Positions 45,095-57,197 of a stretch of 64,000 nucleotides of DNA are shown one piece after another (position 1 is the stretch's first letter; each line of letters begins with the position of its first letter). The stretch is taken from the NCBI RefSeq assembly GCF_030296555.1, contig NZ_AP027728.1, positions 1,674,001-1,738,000 on the forward strand, written 5' to 3'. A program made the position numbers and the translations under genes. The DNA comes from Microbacterium suwonense (GTDB lineage Bacteria > Actinomycetota > Actinomycetes > Actinomycetales > Microbacteriaceae). The notes beneath the pieces are model-generated. The model was given only the letters and a program-made list of their open reading frames with translations, did not search any database and had not been told where the DNA came from.

Positions 45095-45750
45095 CCAGCA
45101 CCATCGCCTACGAATCCGCCGTCGCCGCCGCGCTGGCCTCCCGGCTGCCCACGGCCGCCACCGCGACCGCGGTCGCGTCGCAGGCGTCGGGCGACACCGG
45201 CGACGCGGTGATCGTCAGCTTCGTGGGCGAGGCCAGCGCGCAGCTGGCGGTGCAGGTTCTCGAGATCGACGCACTGGTGGACGGTCAGGCGGATGCTCCG
45301 CTGGTCGAGCGCCTGCACGGAGCACTGGAAGCGGCGGTCGGCGCCCTCGGCGCGGGCCGGCTGGACGAGGCGATCGTCGGCGATGCCTCCTCGGTGTTCT
45401 CGCACCCGGCCGCGCAGGTGTTCGATCTGCAGGATCAGGACGGGCGGGTGATCGGACGGCTGGCCGTGCGCGTCACCCGCAGCCCGGTGGCCGCACCCGC
45501 CACCTCCCGGCGGCTGCAGCGCATCGCGGGTGTGGAGATGGATCTGACGGTGGAGATCGGCCGCACCCGGATGGCGGTGCGCGACGTGCTCGGGCTGGAG
45601 CCGGGCCGCATCGTCGAGCTCGACCGCTCGGCGGGCGCTCCGGCCGATGTGCTGCTGAACGGACGCGTGATCGCGCACGGTGAGATCGTCGTCGTCGATC
45701 AGGACTACGCGGTGCGGATCACCCGGATTCTCGAGAACGCCGAGGCCTGA
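45091..45750 (+). CDS. fliN: Flagellar motor switch protein FliN with N-terminal extension
   Basis: 219 residues. The last 80 form the SpoA/FliN domain: LQRIAGVEMDLTVEIGRTRMAVRDVLGLEPGRIVELDRSAGAPADVLLNGRVIAHGEIVVV in short blocks. The first 130 residues resemble neither classic FliN nor the CheC domain of FliY clearly, though length is in the FliY range. It completes the C-ring. Confidence 0.92.
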   Translation: MTSTIAYESAVAAALASRLPTAATATAVASQASGDTGDAVIVSFVGEASAQLAVQVLEIDALVDGQADAPLVERLHGALEAAVGALGAGRLDEAIVGDASSVFSHPAAQVFDLQDQDGRVIGRLAVRVTRSPVAAPATSRRLQRIAGVEMDLTVEIGRTRMAVRDVLGLEPGRIVELDRSAGAPADVLLNGRVIAHGEIVVVDQDYAVRITRILENAEA

Positions 45751-45751
45751 T

Positions 45752-46243
45752 CTGGACGAGCTGCTCCTGCTGCTGCGCGTCGCCCTCTCGCTGGCGGCGG
45801 TGCTCGGGCTGCTCTGGTACCTGCAGCGCCGGATCGGCAGACGGATGCAGCGGCGGCGCCACGACGCCGAGATCTCGGTGATCGGAAAGCAGGCGCTGAG
45901 CCCGAAGGCGCAGCTGATGATCGTCGAGACCGACGACCGCAGGTACGTGCTGGGGGTCACCGAGCACGGCGTGAACCTGATCGACAGCCTGCCCGCGAAC
46001 CACGTCGCGCGGCCGGTGCGCAGTGATCTCGACAGCGCAGACCTCGACAGCGCGGCTCTCGACAGCAGTGACCACGACAGCGCGGATTTCGAGAGCCTGC
46101 TCGCCGCCGAGCAGGCGGCGAGCGGCGAGCCGCAGACGCTGCGGCGCCATCGGCGCCCGGAGCCGACAGACCGGCTGGGAGGTTCGATCCTCTCCGCGCA
46201 GACCTGGCGGCAGACCGCTGACTTCCTGCGGCGCACGCGATGA
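45752..46243 (+). CDS. fliO: Flagellar biosynthetic protein FliO
   Basis: About 163 residues: one N-terminal helix (LLLLLRVALSLAAVLGLLWYL), then the FliO core ISVIGKQALSPKAQLMIVETDDRRYVLGVTEHGVNLI and a tail with DSADLDSAALDSS repeats. No ATG or GTG fits: CTG 45752, 2 nt after the fliN stop, is the best placed start, or a base error hides one. Position between fliN and fliP supports the call. Confidence 0.82.
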   Translation: MDELLLLLRVALSLAAVLGLLWYLQRRIGRRMQRRRHDAEISVIGKQALSPKAQLMIVETDDRRYVLGVTEHGVNLIDSLPANHVARPVRSDLDSADLDSAALDSSDHDSADFESLLAAEQAASGEPQTLRRHRRPEPTDRLGGSILSAQTWRQTADFLRRTR

Positions 46244-47190
46244 CGGCGCGGTCGCTCACGGCACGGATGCTGAGGATGCGCGGTGTGCACGGCATGCTGC
46301 TGCTGATCTGCGCGACGCTCCTCGCTGCGGGTGCGGTGCTGGGAACCGGGGCCGGTGCGCAGGCGCTGGCGTCGTCGACGGCGGCCGCACCCACGGCATC
46401 CGTGCTCTCGGCATCCGTGCCCCTCCCGGCCTCCGGTGCTCTGTCGGCATCCGTGCTCCCGGCCGTCACCGATCCCGACGACCCCGACTCCCCCACCGAC
46501 CCGACCTCGCCGGCCGATGAGGGCATCACGATCGGCATCAACGGGCTCGACGGCACGCCTTCGGCTTCGATCCTCACGCTGCTGGGGATCACCGTGCTGT
46601 CGATCGCGCCGGCGCTGCTGCTGATGATGTCGTCGTTCACGAAGATCTTCGTGGTGCTCGCGATGACCCGCAACGCCCTGTCGCTGCCGAGCATCCCGCC
46701 GAACCAGGTGCTCGCGGGGCTGTCGCTGTTCCTGTCGCTGTTCATCATGTGGCCGGTGCTCACCGACATCAATCTGAGCGCGGTGCAGCCCTACGTCGAC
46801 GGGTCGATCACGTTCGCGCAGGCGATCGATCTGGGCCAGCCGCCGCTGCGGGACTGGATGCTGCACTTCACCCGCGAAGAGGACCTCGCGCTGATGACGC
46901 GGATGGCATCGCTGCCGAACCCGGACGACCCGCAGAGCGTGCCGATGTTCACGCTGATCCCGGCGTTCATGATCTCAGAGCTGCGCGCCGCCTTCATCAT
47001 CGGCTTCGTGATCTTCGTGCCGTTCCTGGTGATCGACCTGGTGGTCGCGGCGGCACTGATGTCGATGGGCATGATGATGCTCCCGCCGGTGATGATCTCG
47101 CTGCCGTTCAAGATCCTGCTGTTCATCCTGGTCGACGGGTGGGGGCTCATCATCCGCACCCTGCTGGAGAGCTACGGAGGTGCCGGATGA
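46240..47190 (+). CDS. fliP: Flagellar biosynthetic protein FliP
   Basis: 316 residues: a signal-peptide-like helix, an Ala/Ser/Pro-rich stretch to about residue 100, then the FliP core (LLMMSSFTKIFVVLAMTRNALSL, PNQVLAGLSLFLSLFIMWPVL, MISELRAAFIIGFVIFVPFLVIDLVVAAALMSMGMMMLPP, each a family signature). It is part of the export gate. It overlaps fliO and fliQ as ATGA. Confidence 0.96.
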   Translation: MTARSLTARMLRMRGVHGMLLLICATLLAAGAVLGTGAGAQALASSTAAAPTASVLSASVPLPASGALSASVLPAVTDPDDPDSPTDPTSPADEGITIGINGLDGTPSASILTLLGITVLSIAPALLLMMSSFTKIFVVLAMTRNALSLPSIPPNQVLAGLSLFLSLFIMWPVLTDINLSAVQPYVDGSITFAQAIDLGQPPLRDWMLHFTREEDLALMTRMASLPNPDDPQSVPMFTLIPAFMISELRAAFIIGFVIFVPFLVIDLVVAAALMSMGMMMLPPVMISLPFKILLFILVDGWGLIIRTLLESYGGAG

Positions 47191-47462
47191 GCCCGGAAGC
47201 GGTGCTGGACATCGGTACGCAGGGTCTGCTGGTGGCCGCGAAACTGGCCGCTCCCCTGCTGATCACGGCCCTCGTGGTCGGCTTCGCCATCTCGCTGCTG
47301 CAGTCGATCACGCAGGTGCAGGAGGTGACGCTGTCGTTCGTGCCGAAGATCGCCGCGGTCGGCATCGCCCTGCTCATCGCCGGCAACTGGATGATCTCCG
47401 AGATCGTGCAGTTCACCCACACCATGTTCGACCGCATCCCCCAGCTGCTGAGCGGCGGCTGA
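47187..47462 (+). CDS. fliQ: Flagellar biosynthetic protein FliQ
   Basis: 91 residues, normal length, with two helices (KLAAPLLITALVVGFAISLLQS and VPKIAAVGIALLIAGNWMI) around the conserved ITQVQEVTLSF. Export gate component. Confidence 0.96.
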   Translation: MSPEAVLDIGTQGLLVAAKLAAPLLITALVVGFAISLLQSITQVQEVTLSFVPKIAAVGIALLIAGNWMISEIVQFTHTMFDRIPQLLSGG

Positions 47463-47463
47463 G

Positions 47464-48224
47464 GTGAACATCCCGATCGACTTCGCGTGGCTCGAGGCGA
47501 CGATGCTCGCCGGGGTGCGCATCACGGCGTTCGTGATGATCGCGCCGCCGTTCTCGTACGGCGCGATACCGGTGCGCATCAAGGCCATGCTGGCCATGGC
47601 ACTCGCCCTGGCGATGTCGGGAGCGGTCTCGCCCGGGTACGAGAACCTCGACACCGGGCCGTTCTTCGCGGCGCTGGCGCTGCAGGTGCTCACCGGGGCC
47701 GTGCTGGGCTTTCTGGTGCTGGTGTGCTTCTCGGCGGTGCAGGCGGCCGGCAGCCTGATCGACGTGTTCGGCGGCTTTCAGATGGCGCAGGCGTTCGATC
47801 CGCAGTCGATGGTGAACGGCGCACAGTTCACCCGGATGTTCCAGATGACCGCGCTCGCGCTGCTGTTCGCATCCGGCGGGTACCAGGTGGTGCTGGGCGG
47901 GCTCGCGCGCAGCTTCGAGGTGATCCCGGTGGACGGGCTGCTCGCGCTGGCCTCGCCGGCCGAGCTGATGGTCGACGGGGTCGTGCAGCTGTTCCTCGCG
48001 AGCGTGCAGATCGCCGGTCCGCTGATGCTGGTGCTCTTCCTCGCCGATGCCGGTCTCGGTCTGATCACCCGCGTCGCCCCGGCACTGAACGCGTTCGCGA
48101 TGGGCTTTCCGATCAAGATCCTGCTCACGCTCGTGCTGGTCGGGTTCACCTTCGTCGCCCTGCCGGGCATCGTCGGCGCGCTGGTCACGCAGGCCGTGCA
48201 CATGATGCAGGGGTGGGCCCGTGA
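47464..48224 (+). CDS. fliR: Flagellar biosynthetic protein FliR (reads into flhB through a lost base)
   Basis: About 253 residues with six helices; FSAVQAAGSLIDVFGGFQMAQAFDPQ and PLMLVLFLADAGLGLITRVAPALNAFAMGFPIK are FliR signatures. As written the frame runs on out of phase through flhB for 220 further codons. One extra base within 48210-48220 (GGGTGGGCCC) ends it at TGA 48222-48224, overlapping the flhB GTG, which matches the rest of the operon. The apparent FliR extension is therefore not real. Confidence 0.9.
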
Positions 48225-49303
48225 GCGACAGCGGCGAGCGGAATCAGAAGGCCACCGACAAGCACCTGCGCGAGGCGCGGCAGAAGGGCAAGCTGTCGCG
48301 CAGCCAGGACCTGACGGCCTGGCTGGGCATCGGCGCGGCGGCGGTCGCGATGCCGTCGGCGATGGCCGCGGGTGCCGCGGCCGGCACCGAGCAACTCATC
48401 GCGCTGCCGGGGATCATGCGCGATCCCTCTCCGGACTCGGCGCTGGGCGTGCTGGGGCTGGGACTGAGCTCGGTGCTGCCCACGCTCGGCACGCTGCTGG
48501 GTGCGGTGGTGGTGGTCACGCTGCTGGGTGCGGTGGTGCAGGGCGGCGTGCGGATGCGGAAGTTCTCGGGCCGCTACGAGCAGTTCAACATCCTCAACGG
48601 CGTCAAGCGCATCTTCGGCATGCAGTCGCTGTGGGAGGGCGCGAAGGCGCTGCTGAAGACCGGGGCGATCGCGATCGCGCTGTGGGCGGTGATCGCGACG
48701 CTCATCCCGGTGCTGTCGGCGAGCGGGGCGCACTCCGTGACGCTGCTGCTGGGCACGGCCGCCGACGGCACGGCCGCGCTGCTGCAGGTGGCGATCATGG
48801 TGGGTCTGGGGCTGGCGGCCATCGACGTGTTCGTCGTGATGCGCCGCAACACCAAGCACACCCGCATGACCAGGCGCGAGGTGACCGATGAGCACAAGAG
48901 CTCGGAGGGCGATCCGCTGATCCGCCAGCAGCGGCGATCGCGCCAGCTGGCGATGAGCCGCAACCGCATGATCGCGGCGGTGGCGGGTTCGGATGTCGTG
49001 CTGGTCAACCCCACGCACGTGGCCGTGGCGCTGCGTTACGAGCCGGGACGGTCGGCGCCGAAGGTGGTCGCGAAGGGCAAGGGCGTGGTCGCCGAGAAGA
49101 TCCGCGAGCGGGCGACCGAGTGCGGTGTGCCGATGGTGCGCGACATTCCGCTCGCGCGGGCGCTGCACGCGGCCTGCGAGCTGGGCCAGGAGATTCCCGA
49201 AGAGCTGTACACGGCCGTGGCGCGCGTGCTGGTGTTCGTGGACATGCTGCGGCGGCGCGGGTCCGCACGCGGCGTGCATTCAGTGCCGGTGAGGACGGCA
49301 TGA
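48221..49303 (+). CDS. flhB: Flagellar biosynthetic protein FlhB
   Basis: 360 residues. It begins KATDKHLREARQKGKLSRSQDL, has four helices, and the cytoplasmic domain carries the self-cleavage motif VLVNPTHVAVALRY, where cleavage falls between Asn and Pro. FlhB switches export from hook to filament substrates with FliK. Confidence 0.97.
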   Translation: MSDSGERNQKATDKHLREARQKGKLSRSQDLTAWLGIGAAAVAMPSAMAAGAAAGTEQLIALPGIMRDPSPDSALGVLGLGLSSVLPTLGTLLGAVVVVTLLGAVVQGGVRMRKFSGRYEQFNILNGVKRIFGMQSLWEGAKALLKTGAIAIALWAVIATLIPVLSASGAHSVTLLLGTAADGTAALLQVAIMVGLGLAAIDVFVVMRRNTKHTRMTRREVTDEHKSSEGDPLIRQQRRSRQLAMSRNRMIAAVAGSDVVLVNPTHVAVALRYEPGRSAPKVVAKGKGVVAEKIRERATECGVPMVRDIPLARALHAACELGQEIPEELYTAVARVLVFVDMLRRRGSARGVHSVPVRTA

Positions 49304-49319
49304 TGGCAAGGAGGACCGC

Positions 49320-51389
<2,070 letters not shown>

Positions 51390-51398
51390 GCTGTTCGG

Positions 51399-51643
51399 AT
51401 GCTGGTGTTGACGAGGCGAATCGGCGAGAGCGTGCTGATCGGCGACGATATCGAGGTGACGCTGCTCGATGTCAAGGGCGACAGCGTGCGCATCGGCATC
51501 AACGCCCCCGTTCGACTCGCATCCAGCGCTCCGAGATCGTCGAAGCCGTGGTCGCCGAGAACACGGCGGCGGCGTCGGACACGGGCGCCGAGACGGCGGA
51601 TGCCATTCTGGCTGCCGTGCTGCAGGCGAGAGGACGGTCATGA
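51399..51643 (+). CDS. csrA: Translational regulator CsrA (frameshifted)
   Basis: It begins [36 protein letters not shown], then shifts in the CCCCC run 51505-51509. One extra C gives [17 protein letters not shown], matching the CsrA strand and helix with the RNA-contacting APR, and about 81 residues. CsrA binds GGA motifs in mRNA leaders. Being at the end of the flagellar island with fliW, it probably controls fliC. As written the altered tail would lose the RNA-binding APRS turn. Confidence 0.9.
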
Positions 51644-52383
51644 GCGACGTCGACGGCACCACCCGACCCCGCATCCGCAGGGCCGACCTTCGTCGCATGC
51701 GCGAGGCGCTCGATCACGGTGAGACCGCGTTGCCGGCCGAAGTGCCCGTCTCGGTGCCGGCTCCCCGGCCCGCTCCGGTGCCACAGGGTGCACCGCGGGG
51801 CACGATCCTGACGGTGTGCACCGGCAACATCTGCCGTTCGCCGATGGGCGAGGTGCTGCTGCGTGCGCGGCTGCGCGACCTGGGTGTGCGGGTGCACAGC
51901 GCGGGCACGCATGCGCTGGTCGATCACGAGATGACCGAGCAGGCGCAACAGCTTGCGGTGGCGAACGGAGCGGATGCCGGGGATGCGGCGGCGCATCGTG
52001 CCCGGCTGCTGACCGTGCAGCACCTGGCGGAGACCGACCTGGTGCTGACGATGGCGCGCGAGCACCGTTCATATGTGGTGCAGCTGTCGCCGGCACTGCT
52101 GCGGCGCACGTTCACGGTGCGGGAGTTCGCGCGCCTGGCGGCGACGCTCAGCGACGACGAGGTGCGTCGAGGTCTGTCGGCTGCGGGAACGGATGCCGGT
52201 GCGCGCCTGCGCGCGCTGGCCGAGCTGGTCGGCGGTCAGCGTGGCCTGGTGCCTGCCGAGCCCGATCAGGATGATGTGGTGGATCCGTATCGCCGCTCGC
52301 AGAACACCTATGAGCTGTCGGCGTCGCAGCTGGTCCCGGCCGTCGCCGAGGTCGAGCGCGTGGTGCGCGCGGCCCTCGCCTGA
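51640..52383 (+). CDS. Low-molecular-weight protein tyrosine phosphatase-like protein (copy 1)
   Basis: 247 residues. The P-loop [12 protein letters not shown] (CX5R) is near residue 60, followed by [22 protein letters not shown]. The usual C-terminal DPY appears as VVDPYRRS, retaining the acid Asp. A 50-residue N-terminal extension ([16 protein letters not shown]) and a longer insertion set it apart from classic LMW-PTPs. The ATG overlaps the csrA stop as ATGA, so the two are coupled. In other bacteria such enzymes control polysaccharide kinases; the role here is inferred. Confidence 0.85.
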   Translation: MSDVDGTTRPRIRRADLRRMREALDHGETALPAEVPVSVPAPRPAPVPQGAPRGTILTVCTGNICRSPMGEVLLRARLRDLGVRVHSAGTHALVDHEMTEQAQQLAVANGADAGDAAAHRARLLTVQHLAETDLVLTMAREHRSYVVQLSPALLRRTFTVREFARLAATLSDDEVRRGLSAAGTDAGARLRALAELVGGQRGLVPAEPDQDDVVDPYRRSQNTYELSASQLVPAVAEVERVVRAALA

Positions 52384-52588
52384 TATGTGACAACCCCACC
52401 CACATGGGAGCAGAGCCCCTTGTGAGATGTATACGCGCCAGTGGGCGGTGTGCTTCGAGTCGGGTCACGCCGGCAGCGCAGACGAAGAGGCGGATCAGTG
52501 AACCGTCGCGCGTGACCGCTGAGTCTGTCGAACGGTCGTCGCCGTCTCCGTCAGCCTTCGCCCACCGGCCTCTCCTAGGCTGTTCCCT

Positions 52589-53089
52589 ATGCCCGCACCA
52601 CGTCTGTCACCGTTCACGATCATCGCTCGCGTCGCGCTCGTGCCGTATGCGATCGCGCTCGGTCTGATCGTCTGGCTGCCCGCGAGTGCGGCTTCCAAGG
52701 TCACCGATGTGGTGTTCCGCTTCGCGCGCTTCGTGAGTGCGCACACGCCGGTTCCGCTGGGCCTGAGCTATACCGTGTTCGAGTTTCTGGCGAACATCGC
52801 CCTGTTCGTGCCACTTGGGCTGCTGCTGGTGGCCGCGTGGCCGCGCGCGAACGCGTGGGTGGTGCTGCTGCTGGGTTATGCGACCAGTGTCACGATCGAA
52901 CTCGTGCAGACGCTGCTGCCCAGCCGTTTCACGACGCTGTCGGATGTGATCGCGAACACGCTCGGCACGGCGATCGGATGCGTGATCGCCCGCATGCTGG
53001 TGCAGCGGCACCCTCCGCGCATGCCGGTCGAGCCGCCGCTGGCCACCTGGGACGAGATCATCGCCGATCAGCCGGCCGCGCGTCGCTGA
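52589..53089 (+). CDS. VanZ-family membrane protein (copy 1)
   Basis: 166 residues with four helices. The VanZ pattern is clear: TVFEFLANIALFVPLGLLLVAAWPR, the conserved ELVQTLLPSR and the following SDVIANTLGTAIGC. VanZ proteins are linked to teicoplanin resistance and envelope functions but the mechanism is unknown. TAGGCT lies 7 nt before the ATG. Confidence 0.9.
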   Translation: MPAPRLSPFTIIARVALVPYAIALGLIVWLPASAASKVTDVVFRFARFVSAHTPVPLGLSYTVFEFLANIALFVPLGLLLVAAWPRANAWVVLLLGYATSVTIELVQTLLPSRFTTLSDVIANTLGTAIGCVIARMLVQRHPPRMPVEPPLATWDEIIADQPAARR

Positions 53090-53121
53090 CGAGGCGGGGG
53101 CGAAGCCTGTAAGAAGGCGAT

Positions 53122-53409
53122 TCAGCGTGCAGTGACCAGATGCCGCGGTGGCCCCTCGATGCGGGCGACAGCGACCTTCACCTCGACGAGTTCTTCCTGA
53201 ACCCGGTCGATGCGGCTCCCGAGCTGGCTCTCGACACGGTCGATGCGGCTGCCGAGTTTGCTCTCGACACGGTCGATGCGGCTGCCGAGTCTGCTCTCCA
53301 GCCGGCTGGAGACGATGTCCATGCGGTGGATCATCCAGCCGCCCACGCTGCCGATGGCAAGCAGGATCGACACGCCGACGCCCAGCATCGTGATCACTTC
53401 GACCGACAT
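53122..53409 (-). CDS. Small membrane protein with repeated coiled coil
   Basis: 95 residues: an N-terminal helix (VITMLGVGVSILLAIGSVGGWMI), then a heptad coiled coil containing three tandem LGSRIDRVES-type 11-residue repeats (33-bp DNA repeats). GGAGG lies 9 nt before ATG 53409. It is divergent from the LCP gene. I cannot name a family. Confidence 0.7.
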   Translation of the reverse strand: MSVEVITMLGVGVSILLAIGSVGGWMIHRMDIVSSRLESRLGSRIDRVESKLGSRIDRVESQLGSRIDRVQEELVEVKVAVARIEGPPRHLVTAR

Positions 53410-53579
53410 GTACACGCCTCCATTGTGCCTGAGGTTCTGGCTCCAGCGGCAGTGAAACCGACCATATCCGCGGGCGAGGACGCTCTGACCGACTTTTCCG
53501 GTCGCTGTGGCGACCCACGCCGAACCCGCAGCTGTGCAGGGCAATCGTCGTGCACGCGCACCTCGGGAGATACTGAAGC

Positions 53580-54592
53580 ATGACCTTTGGTGACGACGCG
53601 TTGCATGCCGCCCCGCCCCGCCGACGCCGCCGCTGGCCGTGGGTGATCGTGTTCGTGGTGGTGTTCGCGCTGGTGGCCGTTGCCGCGACTGCGGGCGTGT
53701 ATCTGTGGCGACTGTCGTCGTCGTACGAGAAGGCCGAGTCGATACCTGCTGCGAAGGTGTTCCCCACAGTTCGCCCCACGCAGGTGAATCCCGAGGCGAT
53801 GAACATCTTGATGCTCGGTTCGGACACGCGCACCGGGCTGGGCGGCGGGCTGGACAGCATCCGCGGTCAGCGCGCCGACACGATGCTGCTCGTACATCTG
53901 CCGGCCGACCGGTCGGGGGTGCAGGTGATCTCGTTCATGCGGGACAACTGGGTCGACATCCCGGGGTACGGCGCGAACAAGCTCAATGCCGCTCTCGCCT
54001 TCGGCGGGGTGCCACTGCTCGTGCAGACGCTGGAGACGCTCGTCGACGTGCCGATCGATCATGTGATGATCACTGATTTCGAGGGGTTCACCGGACTGAC
54101 CGATGCTCTGGACGGCGTGACGGTCGACAACCAGATCGCGTTTCGGGAGACGGCTACGCCTACGCCAAGGGTCCGATCGAGCTGCGCGGCAAGCAGGCTC
54201 TCCGCTATGTGCGCGAGCGCCACTCGTTTCCCGATGGCGACTACCAGCGCGTGCGCAATCAGCAGGCGTTCATCAAGGGCGTGATCGACAAGATGCTCAG
54301 CCGCGAGACTCTGACCAATCCCGGCCGGGTGGCCGCGGCGGTGGATGCCATCTCGCCCTACCTGATGGTGGATGCCGGGCTGGATGCCGCGACCGTCGGG
54401 AGTCTGGCCCTGAGTCTGCGCGACGTGACGCGCGACGAGGTGCTGTTTCTGACCGCCCCGACGCTCGGCACGGGCATGGTCGGCAGCCAGTCGATCGTGC
54501 GGCCGGATTGGGATGGTCTCGCCGCGCTCTCGGACGCGCTCAAGAACGACACGGTGCCGGCGTACGCCGCGGCGCATCCGGCGAACCGCTGA
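53580..54592 (+). CDS. LCP (LytR-CpsA-Psr) family glycopolymer transferase (frameshifted)
   Basis: One base added in the GGG run 54145-54147 gives about 337 residues. A basic N-terminus and one helix (VIVFVVVFALVAVAATAGVYL) are followed by the LCP domain: NILMLGSDTR, ADTMLLVHLPAD, SFMRDNWVDIPGYGANKLNAAL, VDNQIAF and, after the shift, the lipid-binding GKQALRYVRERHSFPDGDYQRVRNQQ. LCP proteins attach wall polymers from lipid carriers to peptidoglycan outside the membrane. Confidence 0.92.
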
Positions 54593-54633
54593 GCGGTCCC
54601 ACAGCACGCCCCACCTCTTACTAATCTGGACGT

Positions 54634-55374
54634 ATGAGCGACCCCGACGGCACCACCCGACCGAGTCTTCGACGGGCCGATCTTCGTCGCCTGCGCGATG
54701 CGCTGGATCATGGCGAGACTCCCCTGCCCGCCAGTCTGGCGGCAGATCCGGCCGCGCGCACGTCTCCTGGGGTGCACAGTGCGCCGCGCGGCACGATCCT
54801 CACGGTGTGCACCGGCAACATCTGCCGTTCGCCGATGGGCGAGGTTCTGCTTCGCGCGCAGTTGCGCGATGCAGGCGTGCGGGTGCACAGCGCCGGGACG
54901 CACGCGCTGGTGGATCATGAGATGACAGAGCAGGCGCAGCAGCTTGCGGTGGCCAGTGGAGCGGATGCTGCCGAGGCCGCCGCGCACCGGGCGCGTCTGC
55001 TCACCGTGCAGCACCTGGCCGAGACCGATCTGGTGCTGACCATGGCGCGCGAGCACCGTTCGTACGTGGTGCAGCTGTTGCCCGCGCTGCTGCGCCGCAC
55101 GTTCACCGTGCGGGAGTTCGCCCGCCTGGCCGCGACGCTGACCGACGACGAGGTTCGTCGTGCCGTGACCGCAGCCGGAACGGATGCCGGTGCGCGCCTG
55201 CGTGCTCTGGCCGAGCTGGTGGGCGGTCAGCGCGGCATGGTGCCCGCCGAGCCCGACAACGACGACGTGATCGACCCCTACCGCCGCTCGCAGACCACCT
55301 ACGAGCTGTCCGCCTCGCAGCTCGTACCGGCCGTCGCCGAGGTCACGCGCGTCGTGCGCGCTGCGCTCGGCTGA
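54634..55374 (+). CDS. Low-molecular-weight protein tyrosine phosphatase-like protein (copy 2)
   Basis: 246 residues, near-identical in layout to the copy at 51640-52383: RRADLRRLRDALDHGE extension, [13 protein letters not shown]-loop, [22 protein letters not shown] and VIDPYRRS. TAATCT lies 6 nt before the ATG. It is again followed by a VanZ gene. Confidence 0.85.
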   Translation: MSDPDGTTRPSLRRADLRRLRDALDHGETPLPASLAADPAARTSPGVHSAPRGTILTVCTGNICRSPMGEVLLRAQLRDAGVRVHSAGTHALVDHEMTEQAQQLAVASGADAAEAAAHRARLLTVQHLAETDLVLTMAREHRSYVVQLLPALLRRTFTVREFARLAATLTDDEVRRAVTAAGTDAGARLRALAELVGGQRGMVPAEPDNDDVIDPYRRSQTTYELSASQLVPAVAEVTRVVRAALG

Positions 55375-55435
55375 GCCGGCGGCGGCGCTCATCTCGCTCT
55401 GAGACGATCTCAGCCTGCTCCTCTAGGCTTTTCCC

Positions 55436-55930
55436 ATGCCCACCGCGCGCATCTCTCCGTTCACGATCGCCGCCCGGGTCGCGCTCGTGCCGTACGTGAT
55501 CGTGCTGGGGCTGATCGTCTGGCTTCCTGCGAGCGCGGCCTCGAAGGTCACCGGCATCGTCTTCAGGTTCGCTCGCTTCGTCAGCGCGCACACCGACATC
55601 CCGCTGGGCTTGAGCTACACGGTGTTCGAGTTCCTCGCGAACATCGCCCTGTTCGTGCCGCTCGGTCTGCTGCTGGTCGCGGCCTGGCCGCGCGCGAACG
55701 CGTGGGTGGTGCTGCTGCTCGGATACTCGTCGAGCGCGACGATAGAGCTGGTGCAGACGTTGCTGCCGAGCCGCTTCCCGACGCTGTCCGACGTGATCGC
55801 CAATACGATCGGCACGGCGATCGGATGCCTGATCGCGCGCATGTTCGTGCGCCGGCATCCTCCGCGCCCCGCACCCGCGGAACCGCCGTTGGCCACGTGG
55901 GATGAGCTGGTTTCGATTCGTCGTTCATGA
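55436..55930 (+). CDS. VanZ-family membrane protein (copy 2)
   Basis: 164 residues with four helices, closely matching copy 1 through SPFTIxARVALVPY, LIVWLPASAASKVT, TVFEFLANIALFVPLG and ELVQTLLPSR; the last 20 residues diverge. TAGGCT lies 6 nt before the ATG. Confidence 0.9.
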   Translation: MPTARISPFTIAARVALVPYVIVLGLIVWLPASAASKVTGIVFRFARFVSAHTDIPLGLSYTVFEFLANIALFVPLGLLLVAAWPRANAWVVLLLGYSSSATIELVQTLLPSRFPTLSDVIANTIGTAIGCLIARMFVRRHPPRPAPAEPPLATWDELVSIRRS

Positions 55931-55974
55931 GGCTCTGGATCGTCACTCACCCCCTCTAGCTAGGCTTAAGCCTC

Positions 55975-56993
55975 ATGCGCGTTCTTCTCACCGGCGGCGC
56001 CGGTTACATCGGCTCCCATACGGCCCTGACGCTGCTCGAGGCCGGTCATGACGTGGTCGTGCTCGACGACTTCTCCAACAGCCGCCGGGAGTCGCTGCGG
56101 CGGGTCGAGCAGCTCACGGGGCGGGGCGTGCAGGTCATCGTCGCGGATCTCGCCGATCGTGCGGCGGCGGATGCTGCGCTGCAGGATGCCGATTTCGACG
56201 CTGTCGTCCATCTGGCCGGCCTGAAGGCGGTGGGCGAGTCGGTGGCGCAGCCTGCACGCTATTACCGCACGAATCTGGTCTCTACGCTGAACCTGCTCGA
56301 CATCATGCGAGACAAGGGTGTTGACCGGCTGGTGTTCAGCTCGTCGGCCACGGTGTACGGCGACCCTCAGACACCGCGCATCGCGGAAGACCACCCTGTT
56401 GGTTTGGGGCTGACCAACCCGTACGGGTGGTCGAAGGCGATGAACGAGCAGATCATCCGCGACGTGCAGCGCGCGTGGCCGCAGCTGCAGACGGTGCTGC
56501 TGCGGTACTTCAACCCGGTGGGCGCGCACCCGTCCGGACGGATCGGCGAGGACCCTGCCGGCATCCCGAACAACCTGATGCCCTTCGTCGCCCAGGTGGC
56601 GGTGGGTCGGCGCGAGAAGCTCGCGGTGTTCGGCGACGGCTATGCGACACCGGATGGCACCGGGGTGCGCGACTACATCCACGTGATGGATCTGGCCGAG
56701 GGGCACGTGGCCGCGCTGGAGCGCCTCTCCCCGGCGTCGAGGTGTACAACCTCGGTTCGGGTGCGGGGGCGAGCGTGCTCGACGTCGTGCGCGCTTTCTC
56801 CGCCGCCAGCGGCCGCGACATCCCCTACGAGCTGATCGCACCACGCGAGGGTGATGTGGCCACGAGCGTGGCCGACCCGGCGAAGGCGAATCGCGAGCTC
56901 GGCTGGCGCACGACGCGCAGCCTGGATGACGCGTGCCGCGACGCGTGGGCATGGCAGTCGCAGAACCCCCGAGGCTTCAACACCCAGACGTGA
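55975..56993 (+). CDS. galE: UDP-glucose 4-epimerase (frameshifted)
   Basis: The Rossmann start [25 protein letters not shown], the catalytic YGWSK and [18 protein letters not shown] identify GalE, which interconverts UDP-glucose and UDP-galactose. The frame breaks at the CCCC run 56729-56732; one extra base continues through [10 protein letters not shown] and [18 protein letters not shown] to 339 residues. TAGGCT lies 8 nt before the ATG. It probably supplies galactose units to the adjacent polysaccharide locus. Confidence 0.94.
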
Positions 56994-57197
56994 TCGCGCC
57001 TCGAGCAGCGCGCGCCGTCACGAGGTCCGACCGAGGTTCCGCAGTCTCGACTGCTTCCGGGGCATCGAATTCCCCACTGTGCACTCGTGCTACCGCGGCA
57101 TCTCGTCGGAATCTCCATCACTCCAGGGGACGTCACCACGTCACCCTCACGGTAATGCCTGCAGGAGATGCCAAGCCAGGTCTCGTAGGCTTTCGCT

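Noticed and set aside
47464..48891. A FliR-FlhB overlapping fusion of 475 residues
   Set aside because: The extension after FliR is an out-of-phase reading of flhB; one lost base in 48210-48220 explains it and restores the usual GTGA overlap.
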